A DNA stretch of 64,000 bases. It comes from Neoceratodus forsteri. Lineage: Eukaryota > Chordata > Ceratodontiformes > Ceratodontidae. Numbering within the stretch: position 1 is the first letter of the stretch; each line of letters starts with the position of its first letter. The notes under the pieces are model-generated. The model was given only the letters and a program-made list of their open reading frames with translations, was not told where the DNA came from and ran no database searches. Position numbers and translations under genes: made by a program. Shown piece by piece: positions 11,875 to 22,323 of this stretch. The DNA lies in NCBI GenBank assembly GCA_016271365.2, contig CM057456.1, positions 664,729,501 through 664,793,500 of the forward strand, written 5' to 3'.

Positions 11875-13890
11875 ACTCTGAGTTACTTGACTGACCTTAG
11901 CAAGGTCAAATGGCAAGATTCGTACCTCTCCAAAACAGTCGATGAGGCCGTCTCTACCTTAAATAAAAATCTCATCACCTTGGCAAATAACCATGCCCCC
12001 TTCATTAAAGTGCGCATGTGTAAGGTCTCCCACCCATGGTTTACACCGGAACTCAAGATGGAACTTACAGACTGAGATGAACTCTGGGCTTCAGCAAGAA
12101 GAACCAAGAATCCAGGAGATTGGCAAACATTTAGAGCAGCTAGGAATTCCTTCGAAAAACGCATTCATGCGACCAAAGCAAACTATTATGTTTCCACTTT
12201 GGAACAAGCAAAAGGAAACTCACAAAAGATCTGGAGGACCATCAAGGTAATCGAAGGATGGCCGTCTTTCCCCTCCATCCCATCTAAGATTCACATGAAT
12301 GGCACAGTTATTCAAAGCAGTTGCCAAATCCTTGAAGAATTAAACTCCCATTTTGTCACAGCTGGTCTAGCCTTCGATGCCTCACCTTATGCAGCTCGAA
12401 CCAGCAATTATGATAGCCCCACTACTGCTCAGAAAACTACAGCCTACCCATTCCAATTGCTACCCTTCAGCTTCAAAGAAGTAGAGGATTCACTCATCGA
12501 GTTAGACACCACAAAAAGTGCGGGAGATGACGGCCTTGAACCATTTTTTCTAAAACTTGGCTACCACTATCTTACTGCCCCCATCCTCCATATATTCAAC
12601 CTTTCTGTTTCATCTGCTGTAGTTCCATCATGTTGGAAATCTGCTCATATCATACCCCTATTTAAATCAGGGGACCTATGTGACTTAAATAACTACAGAC
12701 CGATCTCAATCCTACCAATCCTTTCTAAAGTCTCCGAAAAGTTGATTTATAAACAGTTGAAGATCCATCTTGAAAACTTTTCTCTCCTCAACATAGGACA
12801 ATCAGGCTTTCATTCTAAACATAGCACCATTACTGCTTTGGCCAAAGTCACCGACTGGATTTCAGCTATGGATGCTAAGAAAATCACGGGTGCAGTATTC
12901 TTAGACCTAAGCAAAGCATTAGACACCACTGACCATAATCTAATTGTAAACAACCTTACCAACATAGGCGCCACCCCAGTTACTTCCCAGTGGTTCTCCA
13001 ATCACCTAACAGGAAGGATGCAGAAAACCAAAGCAGGTGGGCTGTTCTCTGCCTCTTTACCTATCACCAGGGGAGTCCCGCAAGGCTCCATCTTAGGTCC
13101 TATACTCTTCCTTCCCTTACTTCATTACGGGGACATCATCTATACCTCCTCAGCAATTACCAGCCTAAACAAACTAGACATCCTCTACCACCATGCCCTG
13201 TGTTTCATTACAAACTACCCATTCCAAAACCATCATTGTGAGCTTGACGTAGCTGTTGACTGGACATCACTTACCATTAGATGCACGCTTCATGCTGGCA
13301 TTTGGACCCTAAAACTTCTCCTGAACAAACTTCCAAGTTACTTAACAGCTCTCATCCGTACCTCCCATAGTCCTTATTCCCTCAGAAAAGCAGATTTTTG
13401 TCCTACTTGACGTTCCCAGGACTCACACCTTCATTGGGAGAAGAGCCATCTCAATTGCCCTACCAACTATTTGGAACCAGCTGCAATCTACTCAGAAACT
13501 ATCCAGTGTAGTCTCTGAGAATTTCTTCAAAAGATTAGTGGCCTCAGTAATAAAGGATACCTATAACTGCTTTGAATCCCCTTCCCCATCCTTCCCCACT
13601 CCCCCTTTGCTTCCTCTTACTGCACTGCTATTTTTGAACTTTTGGAAGTTGCACTAGATATTTTCAGATTCTGATAGTGGACCAAGTTATTTTTGCAGGA
13701 CCTAGTCTACCCTAATGCATTGTCATGCCTTTACCTACATGTACTGCGTATTTCACTTGTAAATATGTCCTTAATGTGTTGCTATATTATTTCCTTTATG
13801 TAATGCTTATTTTGCTTATAAATGTGCACAGGACCTCCTTGTGAATGAGCTTGTTCAATGGAGTTTTCCTGTAATAAACTTGAACTTGAA
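11875..13890 (+). mobile_element. L2-like LINE D inserted in the L1, internally deleted
   Basis: A 5'-truncated plus-strand LINE nested in the L1 spacer. The coding region is close in sequence to LINE B at 53345-56278. The 3' UTR includes GACCTCCTTGTGAATGAGCTTG-like text shared with LINE B (about 56205-56225), and it ends with repeats of AACTTGAACTTGAA (13876-13890). No target duplication is seen, as is common in this group. It is the innermost and so youngest insertion of the 2-22 kb nest. Confidence 0.8.
11887..13570 (+). pseudogene. LINE D ORF2 lacking the RT active site
   Basis: It begins in the region between endonuclease and RT (NNHAPFIKVRM, HPWFTPELK). After a frameshift near 12080-12199 a 403-codon frame runs to 13410. 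Visible RT blocks: DTTKSAGDDGLEPFFLK, CWKSAHIIPLFKSGD, NNYRPISILPILSKV, GAVFLDLSKALDTTDHNL, RGVPQGSILGPILF. Immediately after GPILF (about 13110) the text jumps to LHYGDIIYTS, which in LINE B lies about 460 bp farther on. The [FY]xDD box is therefore gone, yet the frame stays open. Another frameshift near 13405 leads to the C-terminal end (TFIGRRAISIALPTIWNQL). Confidence 0.85.
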
Positions 13891-14336
13891 CATATCCCTT
13901 CAAAAAGTAACTCCAAAAAACAATCTTGTTACTGATTTAAACACAATGAACTAGCAATTCTCATGCGCATAAAGAATGGTCTCCAGGGTCCCTCTAGTGG
14001 CCACTCAGAAGAGCTGCTTGAGTCCTGCAATCAAGATCTGAAAGTGAAGTGAAGAATCGCCCCTGAAAACTCTCTCACAAGTTTCCCCCAAATGTCTGCA
14101 TCTATCTGAATCCCTGCAGACCCAGTTTGGAGAATTAAGCAGATACTATTTCAAATAACACACTACAATCTCCCAGCACTGAGGGGAAGAAATCCAATTA
14201 ATAGGGAAAAGCTTGCAGACCGTCTATTTTCACTGCTTCACTTCCTCCCTAGGCAAAATTAACCTTACTCCCGAGGTCATTTACCTAACTAGACAATAGA
14301 GTTCTTATTCAAAACAGCAAACCTGACCACAGATGA

Positions 14337-15200
14337 AGTTCATGTTCCTCGAAAGAGATCAGGTAGAGTAAACTTTAGCCCGGAGTGTGCTGTTTCTGGA
14401 TCTTCATAGGTTAGCCAGGCACCTGAGACTAACACTTGCAGTTGAGCAGGGTAGTGCAGTTTGAAGCAGATTTCTGCAGCTATGAGCTTCAAAACCAATG
14501 GATGGAAGGCTGTATGGCGCTGTCTGATGGTAGCGGGGAGATCCTGGGCAAGCCTCACTTTGGCTCCCTCCCAGCAGATGTCCTGAATCTCTCTAACATT
14601 CCTCCAAAAATGCTGATGTTACAAAAAATTGAAAAACCAGAAAATTATTGGCCTAGATGGGGATCCAGCTGGGGGGACCAGTCTTAAAGCCCTGTGCACC
14701 CTCTCAATGGTATATTTTGATCCAAATGGCGGGGTCCGGCGATCTTCTCAACAAACTTTTGTACGAATAAGATGACATCCTGACCTTCCTCGGTCTCTGG
14801 CAAGCAGAGCAGGATGGCGTTGTTTCTTCAGCTATGACCCTCAAGGTCCTCTAATTTCAGCTCCATCCTGTCAATTTTCTGCCTGATTGCCACCAGCTCC
14901 GGATACACTTTATCTAAGTGTTTTTCCAGGGAAAACACTTTTGCCTCAGAATCTGAAGTTCGCCGTGAAACATCTTCCAGAGCTCGAGTTATGGATTTGA
15001 TCTCTGAGGTCAGAGATCACAATTCCTCCTTAAACTGTATAAATTTGGCTAAGAATTATGCCAGTGTTAGCGGGTCCTGGTCCGTAGATGTGGAAGGTGT
15101 CTCCACTAATTCAGCTGCACTAGTAGGCATGGGCTTCTTTGGGCCTTTCTTGGGAGTTGAGGGGGCATTCGTTTTGGCAGCGCTTTTTTCATCTTGACAT
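14337..15200 (-). pseudogene. L1/Tx1 ORF1p, decayed
   Basis: The RNA-binding chaperone of the L1. From high to low coordinates: a Pro/Lys-rich N-terminus (STPKKGPKKP), a heptad-patterned coiled-coil segment (about 15000-14850, DSEAKVFSLEKHLDKV), then NNAILLCLPETEEGQ at the start of the RRM-like part. A frameshifted C-terminal domain (14558-14340) carries RLAQDLPATIRQRHTAFHP and LHYPAQLQVLVSG, the typical ORF1 C-terminal pattern (LP...R..F.P, then YPA.L.V). The order matches L1 ORF1p. Several stops and frameshifts are present. Confidence 0.75.
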
Positions 15201-15370
15201 CCATTTGAGAATTGAAACTGCCAAAGGTGAGACAACCACTTTGGGCATCCTCTAATATATTATCCAGCTGTTTACTTTAGCTAAGTTGGGAAAAAAACTA
15301 GAAAAAACGATCGGGTGGCTAGAGTGAGCGAATAGAGCTAGCACTCGGTTATCTACATCATGTGATCTCC

Positions 15371-15386
15371 TGGCCAGATGAGTTCT
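15371..15386. repeat. Target-site duplication of nested L1 (right copy)
   Basis: TGGCCAGATGAGTTCT, partner of 7182-7197. Past it the gypsy pol reading resumes. Confidence 0.8.
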
Positions 15387-15431
15387 GTGTCTCCAAAGTT
15401 TCATTACTTCTATGTTCAGCTTCTTTCATTC

Positions 15432-17430
15432 TCATTGGTTCATGCATTTCTGTGCAGCAACTAGAGCTTTTACTTGGTTGACAATAGGATCTTGGTCTTG
15501 TAATTTCACCCATAGACTTTTTGGGTTTGCAATTGTGTCATCTACTTCTGGTTGAATTTCTACTTCATGGTCAGGTGCAACTTGACAACATGCTTGTACA
15601 ATTTCAGCTGGTACTTGCAGGAAATGTGGCATTTCTGTGTTTTCTAGCAAGGTGTCATCCACTTCTGCTTCCTCTTGTCCAAGCATCCGAGACAAGGCAT
15701 CTGCATTCATATTCGCTTTTACCAGAACGATATTTTAAAGATAATTGATCATTCGGAAGATGAGAGGCACACCTCTGCTTGAGGGATTCTAGCTTTGCAG
15801 TATTCAAGTGTGCCAAAGGGTTATTTTCCATGAAAACCGTGAAAGGGGTGACAGCCAAATATTGCCGGAATTTCTCTGTGATAGCCCATACCACTGCTAA
15901 AAACTCAAGTTTGAAAGAGCTGTAGTGGGTATCATTCTGCCCAGAGCCTCTTAACCCTCGGCTTGCATATGTTATCACTCTTTTCACGCCATTCTGTTCT
16001 TGTGCGAGTACCGCGCCCAATCCTTTTGTTACTGGCATCGGTATATAAAAGAAAAGGTTTTGCATTATTTGGATACGCCAATATAGGAGCCTCAGTTAGT
16101 ATTTTCTTCAACTGGTCAAATGTTTCCTGTTGTTCAGCTGCCCATTTAACCGAATGATTCTTTGGAACTCGACCTTCTGCTGATCCTCTTAAAAGTTTGT
16201 GCAATGGCACAGCAGTTTCGGAGAAATTCTTGATAAATCTATGATAATATCCCACAAAACCTAAGAACTTTCAGACACCTCCAATAGTAGAAGGAACAGG
16301 CCATTTTTTTACTGCTTCAATCATCTCTGGGTCTGGCATCACTCCCTCAGTGGAGACTATATGTCCCAGATAACTTACTTCAGTTTGCAACAGATGACAT
16401 TTAGAGGGTTTTATTTTAAGACCATATTGGATCAGTCTTTGGAACACCTCGCCCAAGTGAAGTAGATGGCCTTCTTGAGTCTTTGAATATACAATTGTAT
16501 CATCCAGATATAACAAAAGGATACCAAAATTCTGGCTTCCAAGACAATGTTCAACCAGTCTCTAAAAAATTCCTGGGGCGTTACACAGTCCAAAAGTCCA
16601 AAAGGCATCCTTGTAAACTCAAAAAGTCCCATGGGGGTAATAAAGACTGTTTTATCTTGATCCTTTGGTGCCATAGGAACTTGCCAGTATCTGCTGGTTA
16701 AAGCTAGAGTGGAGAATACAGCAGCAGATTGGAGAGCCATGAAAGAATCTTCTATTCGAGGCAAAGGATATGCATCTTTATGGGTGATGGCATTTAATTT
16801 GTGGTAATCGACACAGAAATGGATCTTACCATCTTTTTTTTTCACTTGGACAATCGGCGCAGCCCATGGGCTGTGGCTTTCCTTGATCACTTCAGCCTCT
16901 TTCATTTCTCTGATCATCTCTTTTACTTGTTGGAACATGGCTGGCGGGATAGGTCTGAATCGTTCCCCAATAGGCGGATGTCCATGGGTACTGATGTGGT
17001 GCTGTACCCCATGAGCTAGGCCAAAATCCAAGGGGTGTTGGCTAAAAGCTTCTTTAAGGTGTCAAACCACTTCCAGCACATCAGCTCTTTGCTTTGCAGT
17101 GGTCTTAGGATTGCCTACATTAATCTCTTTAGCCAATTCTGGTATCTTATCACTTTCCATTCCTTCTTCAGGCTCTATCTTTATCTCTTCCTCAGCCTCA
17201 ATAATGTCTGGCAAACACACAGTGTGGATCTGGGCGACTGGCTGATTTCTGTAAAGTTGTACGTCATGAGTCCAGTAATTTAACACTCTAACTGGAATCT
17301 GACCTCTGGTCACGGTAGCTATACTCCGAGCCACTATGATAGGTTCTTCTTTGTTCCGGCCCACCTTTGCTTTGCACCAAAGGGTGGTTTTGGTGCCCGG
17401 CTTTAATGTTACTGGCCTGGCATCTGTCAC
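15432..17430 (-). pseudogene. Gypsy A reverse transcriptase and RNase H
   Basis: From high to low coordinates: a protease-RT linker (17430-17062); RT fingers and palm (17031-16432) with IKESHSPWAAPIVQVKKKDG and the first-Asp block CVDYHKLN/LPRIEDSF; the catalytic YLDD in MLYLDDTIVYSKTQ (about 16516-16480, intact); the thumb and connection (KIKPSKCHLLQTEVSYLGHI; GYYHRFIKNFSETAVPLHKL). RNase H is at about 16100-15700 (LLYTDASN, ITYASRGLRG, YSSFKLEFLAVVWAI), then a chromodomain-free linker NADALSRM. At least three frameshifts occur. The L1 insertion follows at 15370 and separates this from integrase. Confidence 0.9.
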
Positions 17431-17790
17431 TCGTACTTTGCCAATCTCACCCTCAGCATTAGCAAACCGTTGGTGGCATTGTAGATGATAGATGGTTTGT
17501 TGCAGGGCATGTTTCTCTACTTGGGGTATGTGCTTGGCTTGCTGTTAGAGAATGTGTACTAGCTTGTTAAAGCAATTCTGTGAAACATTTATCCCCAAAA
17601 TTAGTGGTGGCAAATGATTGCTTTCTAGGTCACTAACAATAATGCCTTGGTTGCTTTGGATGTTTCTTCCCAGTTAGATATCAGCTTCTAGATATATCCC
17701 ATATATATCATCACCTTTGCTCGCTATTAACTTCACCCAAGATCTGGGAGGTGGCTTAAGATCATCAGGTGCCCAGTATCTCCGGAACTC
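17431..17790 (-). other. Decayed protease-RT linker of gypsy A
   Basis: Continuation of pol between the protease and the linker frame. No frame longer than 60 codons is left, but its position and length fit the rest of the protease domain. Confidence 0.5.
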
Positions 17791-18041
17791 TCATCCTTGT
17801 AACGTAGTAACCTGTGATCCCGTATCTAACAATGCCATAAGCTCAATACTGTCTATCTTGACCGGTATCATCAGACTTCTGCTAATGAAACAGGACTGTT
17901 CTAATGGGACTGCTGGACCTGACCGTCTGCTCTTCGAGGGTCGGTCCTCATCCATAAAGAATTTCTGTTTAAATTCAGGGAGGCATCTGTTGGCTGATTG
18001 CATCTTCATTCTATATGGCCACTAACACCACACCGATGACA
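17791..18041 (-). pseudogene. Gypsy A zinc knuckle and aspartic protease
   Basis: A CCHC zinc knuckle at 18041-18000 reads C-HR-C-GVSG-H-IE*R-C, with an in-frame TGA inside the knuckle. This is followed, after a frame change, by the retropepsin segment with PVKIDSIELMALLDTGSQVT (about 17860-17800), where DTG is the catalytic triad. The knuckle binds RNA for packaging and the protease cuts the polyprotein. The in-frame stop and the frameshift would prevent both. Confidence 0.8.
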
Positions 18042-19147
18042 TATGGGCCTTCCTTGGCCATCAAACTCATTCATGGGGTGTCTCCCTTCACTCCTTCTCG
18101 GATGATTTATTTGATCATTCCCCTTTCTTTCTTTTCTCTCAGCTGATTAAGGCATCTCTCATTCTTCCATCCTGCTTTTCAGCTTTGCATTTCCTTGCAC
18201 ATCTCCACCATCTGGTGGGTCAGGGTGGCAATCTGCTCGGTCAGCTCAGAGTGTTGACTGGTGCTGGCTCACACAGAACAGATCAGTGTCTGTATCCTCG
18301 GTCCGCACATCTGTTCATACTCCAAACACTGGCTCAGGTATGCAACCACTTCTCTTCCATTCTCCAATCTCTGTAGGGACATTTCCTCAGGCCAAAGTCT
18401 CAATTTCCAAGAGTTGTTTTCCTTCCATTCTTTTGTAGGATTTGCAGGCCATTGAGTTCCCACTGAGGCTGCCATTTGCGGATGTACCTGAGCTTCATCT
18501 CTGGAGTGTCCAGAACAGAATACCCAAATGGCTTTCTCCTTAAAGTCTAGGAAATCAACCTCGAGGTCTTGCAAGTGTAGCATGTGGAGCTCTCTCCTCA
18601 GGGCTTCATTATGCACCTCTTCAACGAACATTTCTACCAGCACTCAGTCTGCATCTCGGACTTCTGCTGCATCTACCCTCTCTATAGCTCATAATAGCTC
18701 TTGCAGACTCAATGCAAACTCCCTCAGGGTCTCTTGGGGCTTTTGGGTGCAAGAAAAGAACTTCATTTTTAGGTTGGACACAGTTCGAGCATCAAAGATT
18801 TGCTGCAGCCTCTGTATAATCTGTTCTGCTGTGACTTTTGCTCCATTTGGCCAGGATAGAATTTCTCAGTGAGCAGCTCCTTTTAGTTACCCAGTTAGGA
18901 TTTCAACCTTCTGTTGCTCGGGGATCTGATATAACCTGAACATAGCCTACATCTTCGAGCAGAACTCCCCAATATTGCTGGTTCCATTTCCATCCTTTTC
19001 TCCAGAAAACTGCGGAAGCCATGGCACTCCAAAGTAATATGGCATGGTTAAGGGAGATGGCGGAATAGTCCCTTGAGGTCCATCTTGGTCTCTTCCAACT
19101 GACTCTCTATCTCCACCAGACAATCCACTACTATATCCTGGCTCCAT
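18042..19147 (-). pseudogene. Gypsy A Gag (capsid), decayed
   Basis: Start chosen at 19147 (MEPGYSSG), 90 bp inside the 5' LTR edge, which is a normal leader length. The N-terminal segment holds PYYFGVPWLPQFSG, typical of the start of a gypsy capsid domain. Capsid-like text then continues through stops (QIPEQQKVEI-type helices around 18900-18700) to 18643-18269 (HNEALRRELHMLHL, LQRLENGREVVAYLSQC). It should form the particle shell. At least three in-frame stops are seen. Confidence 0.7.
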
Positions 19148-20746
19148 TTGTACTTCTCCCTAGGCAACCCCACTTTGGACTCCTTCGATAAATAATTATC
19201 TGAATCATGCCAACTATGCCAAAAATTTTACCACTCATGTGATGGTCTGTGGTGCTCTGTGGTACTCTGCTCTAAAGATGGTGGAATGAGATGAGTGAGA
19301 CACCAAGGTCCGAATTATAGTGGATAAGATAACTGTTATCCAGACAAAGAGAGGTAGGAGTCATCCTAGAGATTCAGTGCCCGCAGGGCATTTATTTAGT
19401 ACCAGTGGGTAGGGAGACACAGTCACAAGAGAAGGAGAAGACACCCAGAACAATAGGGCGGTAAAGAGGGCAGAATACTTTTGTCTATGACTGCTAAAAT
19501 AACTTCAAACAGTATTAGCATATGTATTTAGGCCTACTGCCACTATACTTCTATAATTATTCAACAGTTCCTATACTTATTACTAAACTTAGGTGAGAAT
19601 CAGATGATATGTACTACCCACAACAATATTTGGTTTAGCTATGATCACACAGTTCTACCCAAGTCAAAATGTCACCTAAGTCCAAAGGTCTGACTTCTTC
19701 GTGTACACCATCGTTCTACGATGGTAGCTACAAAGGGGAGCAAACAGAACAGTCGATACTAAACACAGTTCCCAGCAGGGACCTTGTAAAGGCCACTGGG
19801 TGGTGAGAGGTTTGGTAAACAGACCATATGATTCTTCGGCAGAAGCCCTCCCTTTCCAAGGCTGCCAGAATGAAAGAACCAGAGCAACTGGTTCCTGGAA
19901 TAACCCACTTACAAGCTGTCAGATTCCAAACTGAAACAAAAGATACCTTGGCCAAAACCCACACTCAGGACTGCCAAGGATGAAAAGGAACCAGGATCTG
20001 CATGGCAACAAATTCACTCGAGGACTACCACGACCTAAACGATGCTGCAGCACTCCAAGGGCCAGCTAGACTCTGAAGGATCTGGGGTGAAGAAGGATCT
20101 CTGATAGGACCAGGAACCAGAAGAATCTGTAGAGAGGATGGCTGATTCTGCAATCTTGTCACCAGAAACTAGAACAAAATAAAGAAACGGCAGACACATC
20201 CCAAACAGGGGCTTCGACGGACTCGACTTTCGGTGAATGACTAGGGGCGCAGACCAGGTTCTCCAGGATGTCCACACTCTTCTGTAGAGAGCAACCAACT
20301 TCAGGACATCTGGATCAGGAACCATAAGAAATGACACTGGCACGGCTGTCATGATGCGCTTGTACTTTGGCGGACATAACTTTGAGCTGTGAAAAACAAG
20401 AAATGGCAGGTACGACTTGTACGAATGGCGACGGACTCGACTTCGGCGGACGACACAGACGGAGGAGATGATCTGATGGTCAGTCCCACTTGGGTGAAGA
20501 ATGATGGAAAGATGTCCCCTTCTGGGTAGAGACTGATTCTGAGTATGTAGTATTACAGACTACACCATAGGACTGCAGTGTGGTAGAAGATTGAGACTGT
20601 CCCCATACGCTGTTAACAATGTAGCTAAAAAGATGCACCTTTCTGCAATGCCAAGAGAACTGCAGAATGATCAGATAATTTGCCTGGAGAAGGACAAATT
20701 ATAAATTTAAGGGTGATTATTACAGGTGGGGCAATTGTTCAGATGC

Positions 20747-20830
20747 TTGGAGCCATAGTTAAGATGCTTAGGGCAATAGTTCAGATACTTAGGGCAATAG
20801 TTCAAATGCTTAGGGCAATAGTTCGGACAA
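20747..20830 (-). repeat. 24-bp minisatellite, second LTR copy
   Basis: Same CTTAGGGCAATAGTTCA-type units as at 3540-3640. Confidence 0.7.
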
Positions 20831-21149
20831 CCAGGGGCAAATAACCACAATCCATATACAATACAGTCTTGGTGCTCCATAGCAAGTTCACAGCCTTTCA
20901 GATGCTTTAGCAACAAACATTTGCATGAACAGTACAGTTGTTACAGTTACTTTGCAGTATTTGTGAGCTGAGCACCCGTGGATGGACCCTTTTTCCTGAC
21001 TGTAGGGCCTTTCCGAATAGGATCTGGCTACCCCTGAACATTTTGCTGCGGATGCCCTAGCCACTATACTGAGGGTACCACTTGCCCTATGCTAATTGTC
21101 CGGGACAGTAATGGCCTTATTGCCTTATTTTCTATGGGGTCCATATGCC

Positions 21150-21370
21150 CTACTATCTGCCACCAGGCTGGCTTGCCCTAATCCACTAGGCCGGGGTTAC
21201 CCTTACTATCACTAGGCTGCCTTGCCCTAATCCACTAGGCCAGGGCTGCCCTTACTACTACTAGACTGGCTTGCCCTAATCTACTAGGCCAGGGCTGCCC
21301 TTACTACCACTAGGCTGGCTTGCTCTAATCCTCTGGACCGAGGCTGCCCTTACTACCCCTAGGCTGGCCT
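21150..21370. repeat. ~50-bp minisatellite, second LTR copy
   Basis: About four copies of the GCCCTAATCCACTAGGCC / CTGCCCTTACTACCACTAGG unit, more than in the 3' LTR. Confidence 0.75.
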
Positions 21371-21427
21371 TGAACCCTGCTTTACCTCGGGCCTAATGCC
21401 CTACTTTACTGTGAGCCTAATTGCCCT

Positions 21428-21755
21428 TTTAAAACTGTGCCTGGTGCCCTAAATACAGTGGGCCTGGAGCCCTTTTGGCCATGGGCATGGTGCCCTTCGA
21501 AATGGGCCTGGTGCCCTTCGTCAGTCTGGGCCTGGTACCCTCGTAACTGGGCCCAGTGCCCTTTTAGCTGTGAGCATGGTGCCCTTTGAAATAGGCCTGG
21601 TGCCCTTCTTCATTCTGGGCCTGGTGCTCTCTTAACTGGGCCTGGTGCTCTTTAAGCTGTGGGCCTGGTGCACTTCGAAATAGGCCTGGTGCCCTTCTTC
21701 AGTCTGGGTCTGGTGTCCTCTTAACTGGGCCTGGTGCCCTTTTAACTGGGCCTGG
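21428..21755. repeat. GGGCCTGGTGCCCTT minisatellite, second LTR copy
   Basis: About twelve units on the GGGCCTGGTGCCCTT core, longer than the 4140-4410 array. This accounts for part of the length difference between the LTRs. Confidence 0.85.
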
Positions 21756-22323
21756 ATTGCCCCTTTAAATCTGAAAGGCTCTCAAAGCCTGCTGCCAGTC
21801 TTTCGGCAGGTCGCCTCCCCTAAACCTACCCCCTCTACGAATATTTATAGGCCCTTGCTTGGCCTCACTGTTCTGGACCCTCCCCAAGGATGTCGCTATC
21901 CCGCCTCCCTATTAAATATTTAAATACAGGGTCCTACTGACCCGATGTCCCTGTAGCTCTTGGCCACCTTTCTTTGTGCCTACAGCACTATTTTAAATAA
22001 AAACAATAACTTTTTCTTTACAGGCAGTCAGCATGTTGCGTGTGCTGCCGCCGACTCACCGCTCCTTGGGCTGCTGGAAGGCTGTTACGAGGTACTGGGA
22101 GGCGAGAGGTATGCTTCCAGAGGGAAGGAGGGAGTGTTGCAGGCAGCTGGGGGGATGAATAGGCGCCTCGGAGGGCTGACCGAACTTGTGGCGATACAAC
22201 GCTTCTCTGCCGCCAGCGGGGGACCGAATTTAAACTTTTAAACACAAATGCAGGGGCCAAATACAACCCAGTCGCTGGTGACCACAGCACTATGGTACCA
22301 CCCCCCTGTGCTGTGTGCCAGCT

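Larger units (their letters stand above)
7198..15370 (-). mobile_element. L1/Tx1-type LINE inserted in gypsy A pol
   Basis: Minus-strand LINE with a T-run at its low-coordinate edge (the poly-A tail on its own strand, 7198-7206), ORF2 at 11201-7462, an inter-ORF spacer, and ORF1 at about 15200-14337. The flanking 16-bp duplication shows target-primed insertion into the gypsy pol gene between RNase H and integrase. Length without the nested plus-strand LINE (about 11880-13890) is about 6.1 kb, close to a full L1. Both ORFs carry many stops and frameshifts. Confidence 0.85.
2034..22246 (-). mobile_element. Ty3/gypsy LTR retrotransposon A, with nested L1
   Basis: Minus-strand element: 5' LTR 19238-22246, gag about 18042-19147, zinc knuckle 18000-18041, protease about 17791-17999, RT/RNase H 17430-15432, then (after an L1 insertion at 7198-15370) integrase 7133-5728, a noncoding stretch 5727-4890, and the 3' LTR 4889-2034. 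The order gag-PR-RT-RH-IN places it in Ty3/gypsy. No envelope gene is seen. LTR copies differ clearly by eye, and every reading frame is broken, so this is an old copy. No target duplication is recognisable (TAGTC on the left, AATGC on the right). Confidence 0.85.
19238..22246 (-). repeat. 5' LTR of gypsy element A
   Basis: Same-orientation copy of 2034-4889, about 3.0 kb, starting TGTGATGGTCTGTGG and ending TTTAAACACA on the + strand. It carries the same minisatellites with altered copy number. Immediately beyond it (22247 on) Harbinger-like sequence begins with no duplication of the left flank, so this edge may have been rearranged. No sequence right after 19238 on the element strand was matched to a tRNA 3' end. 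Confidence 0.75.
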
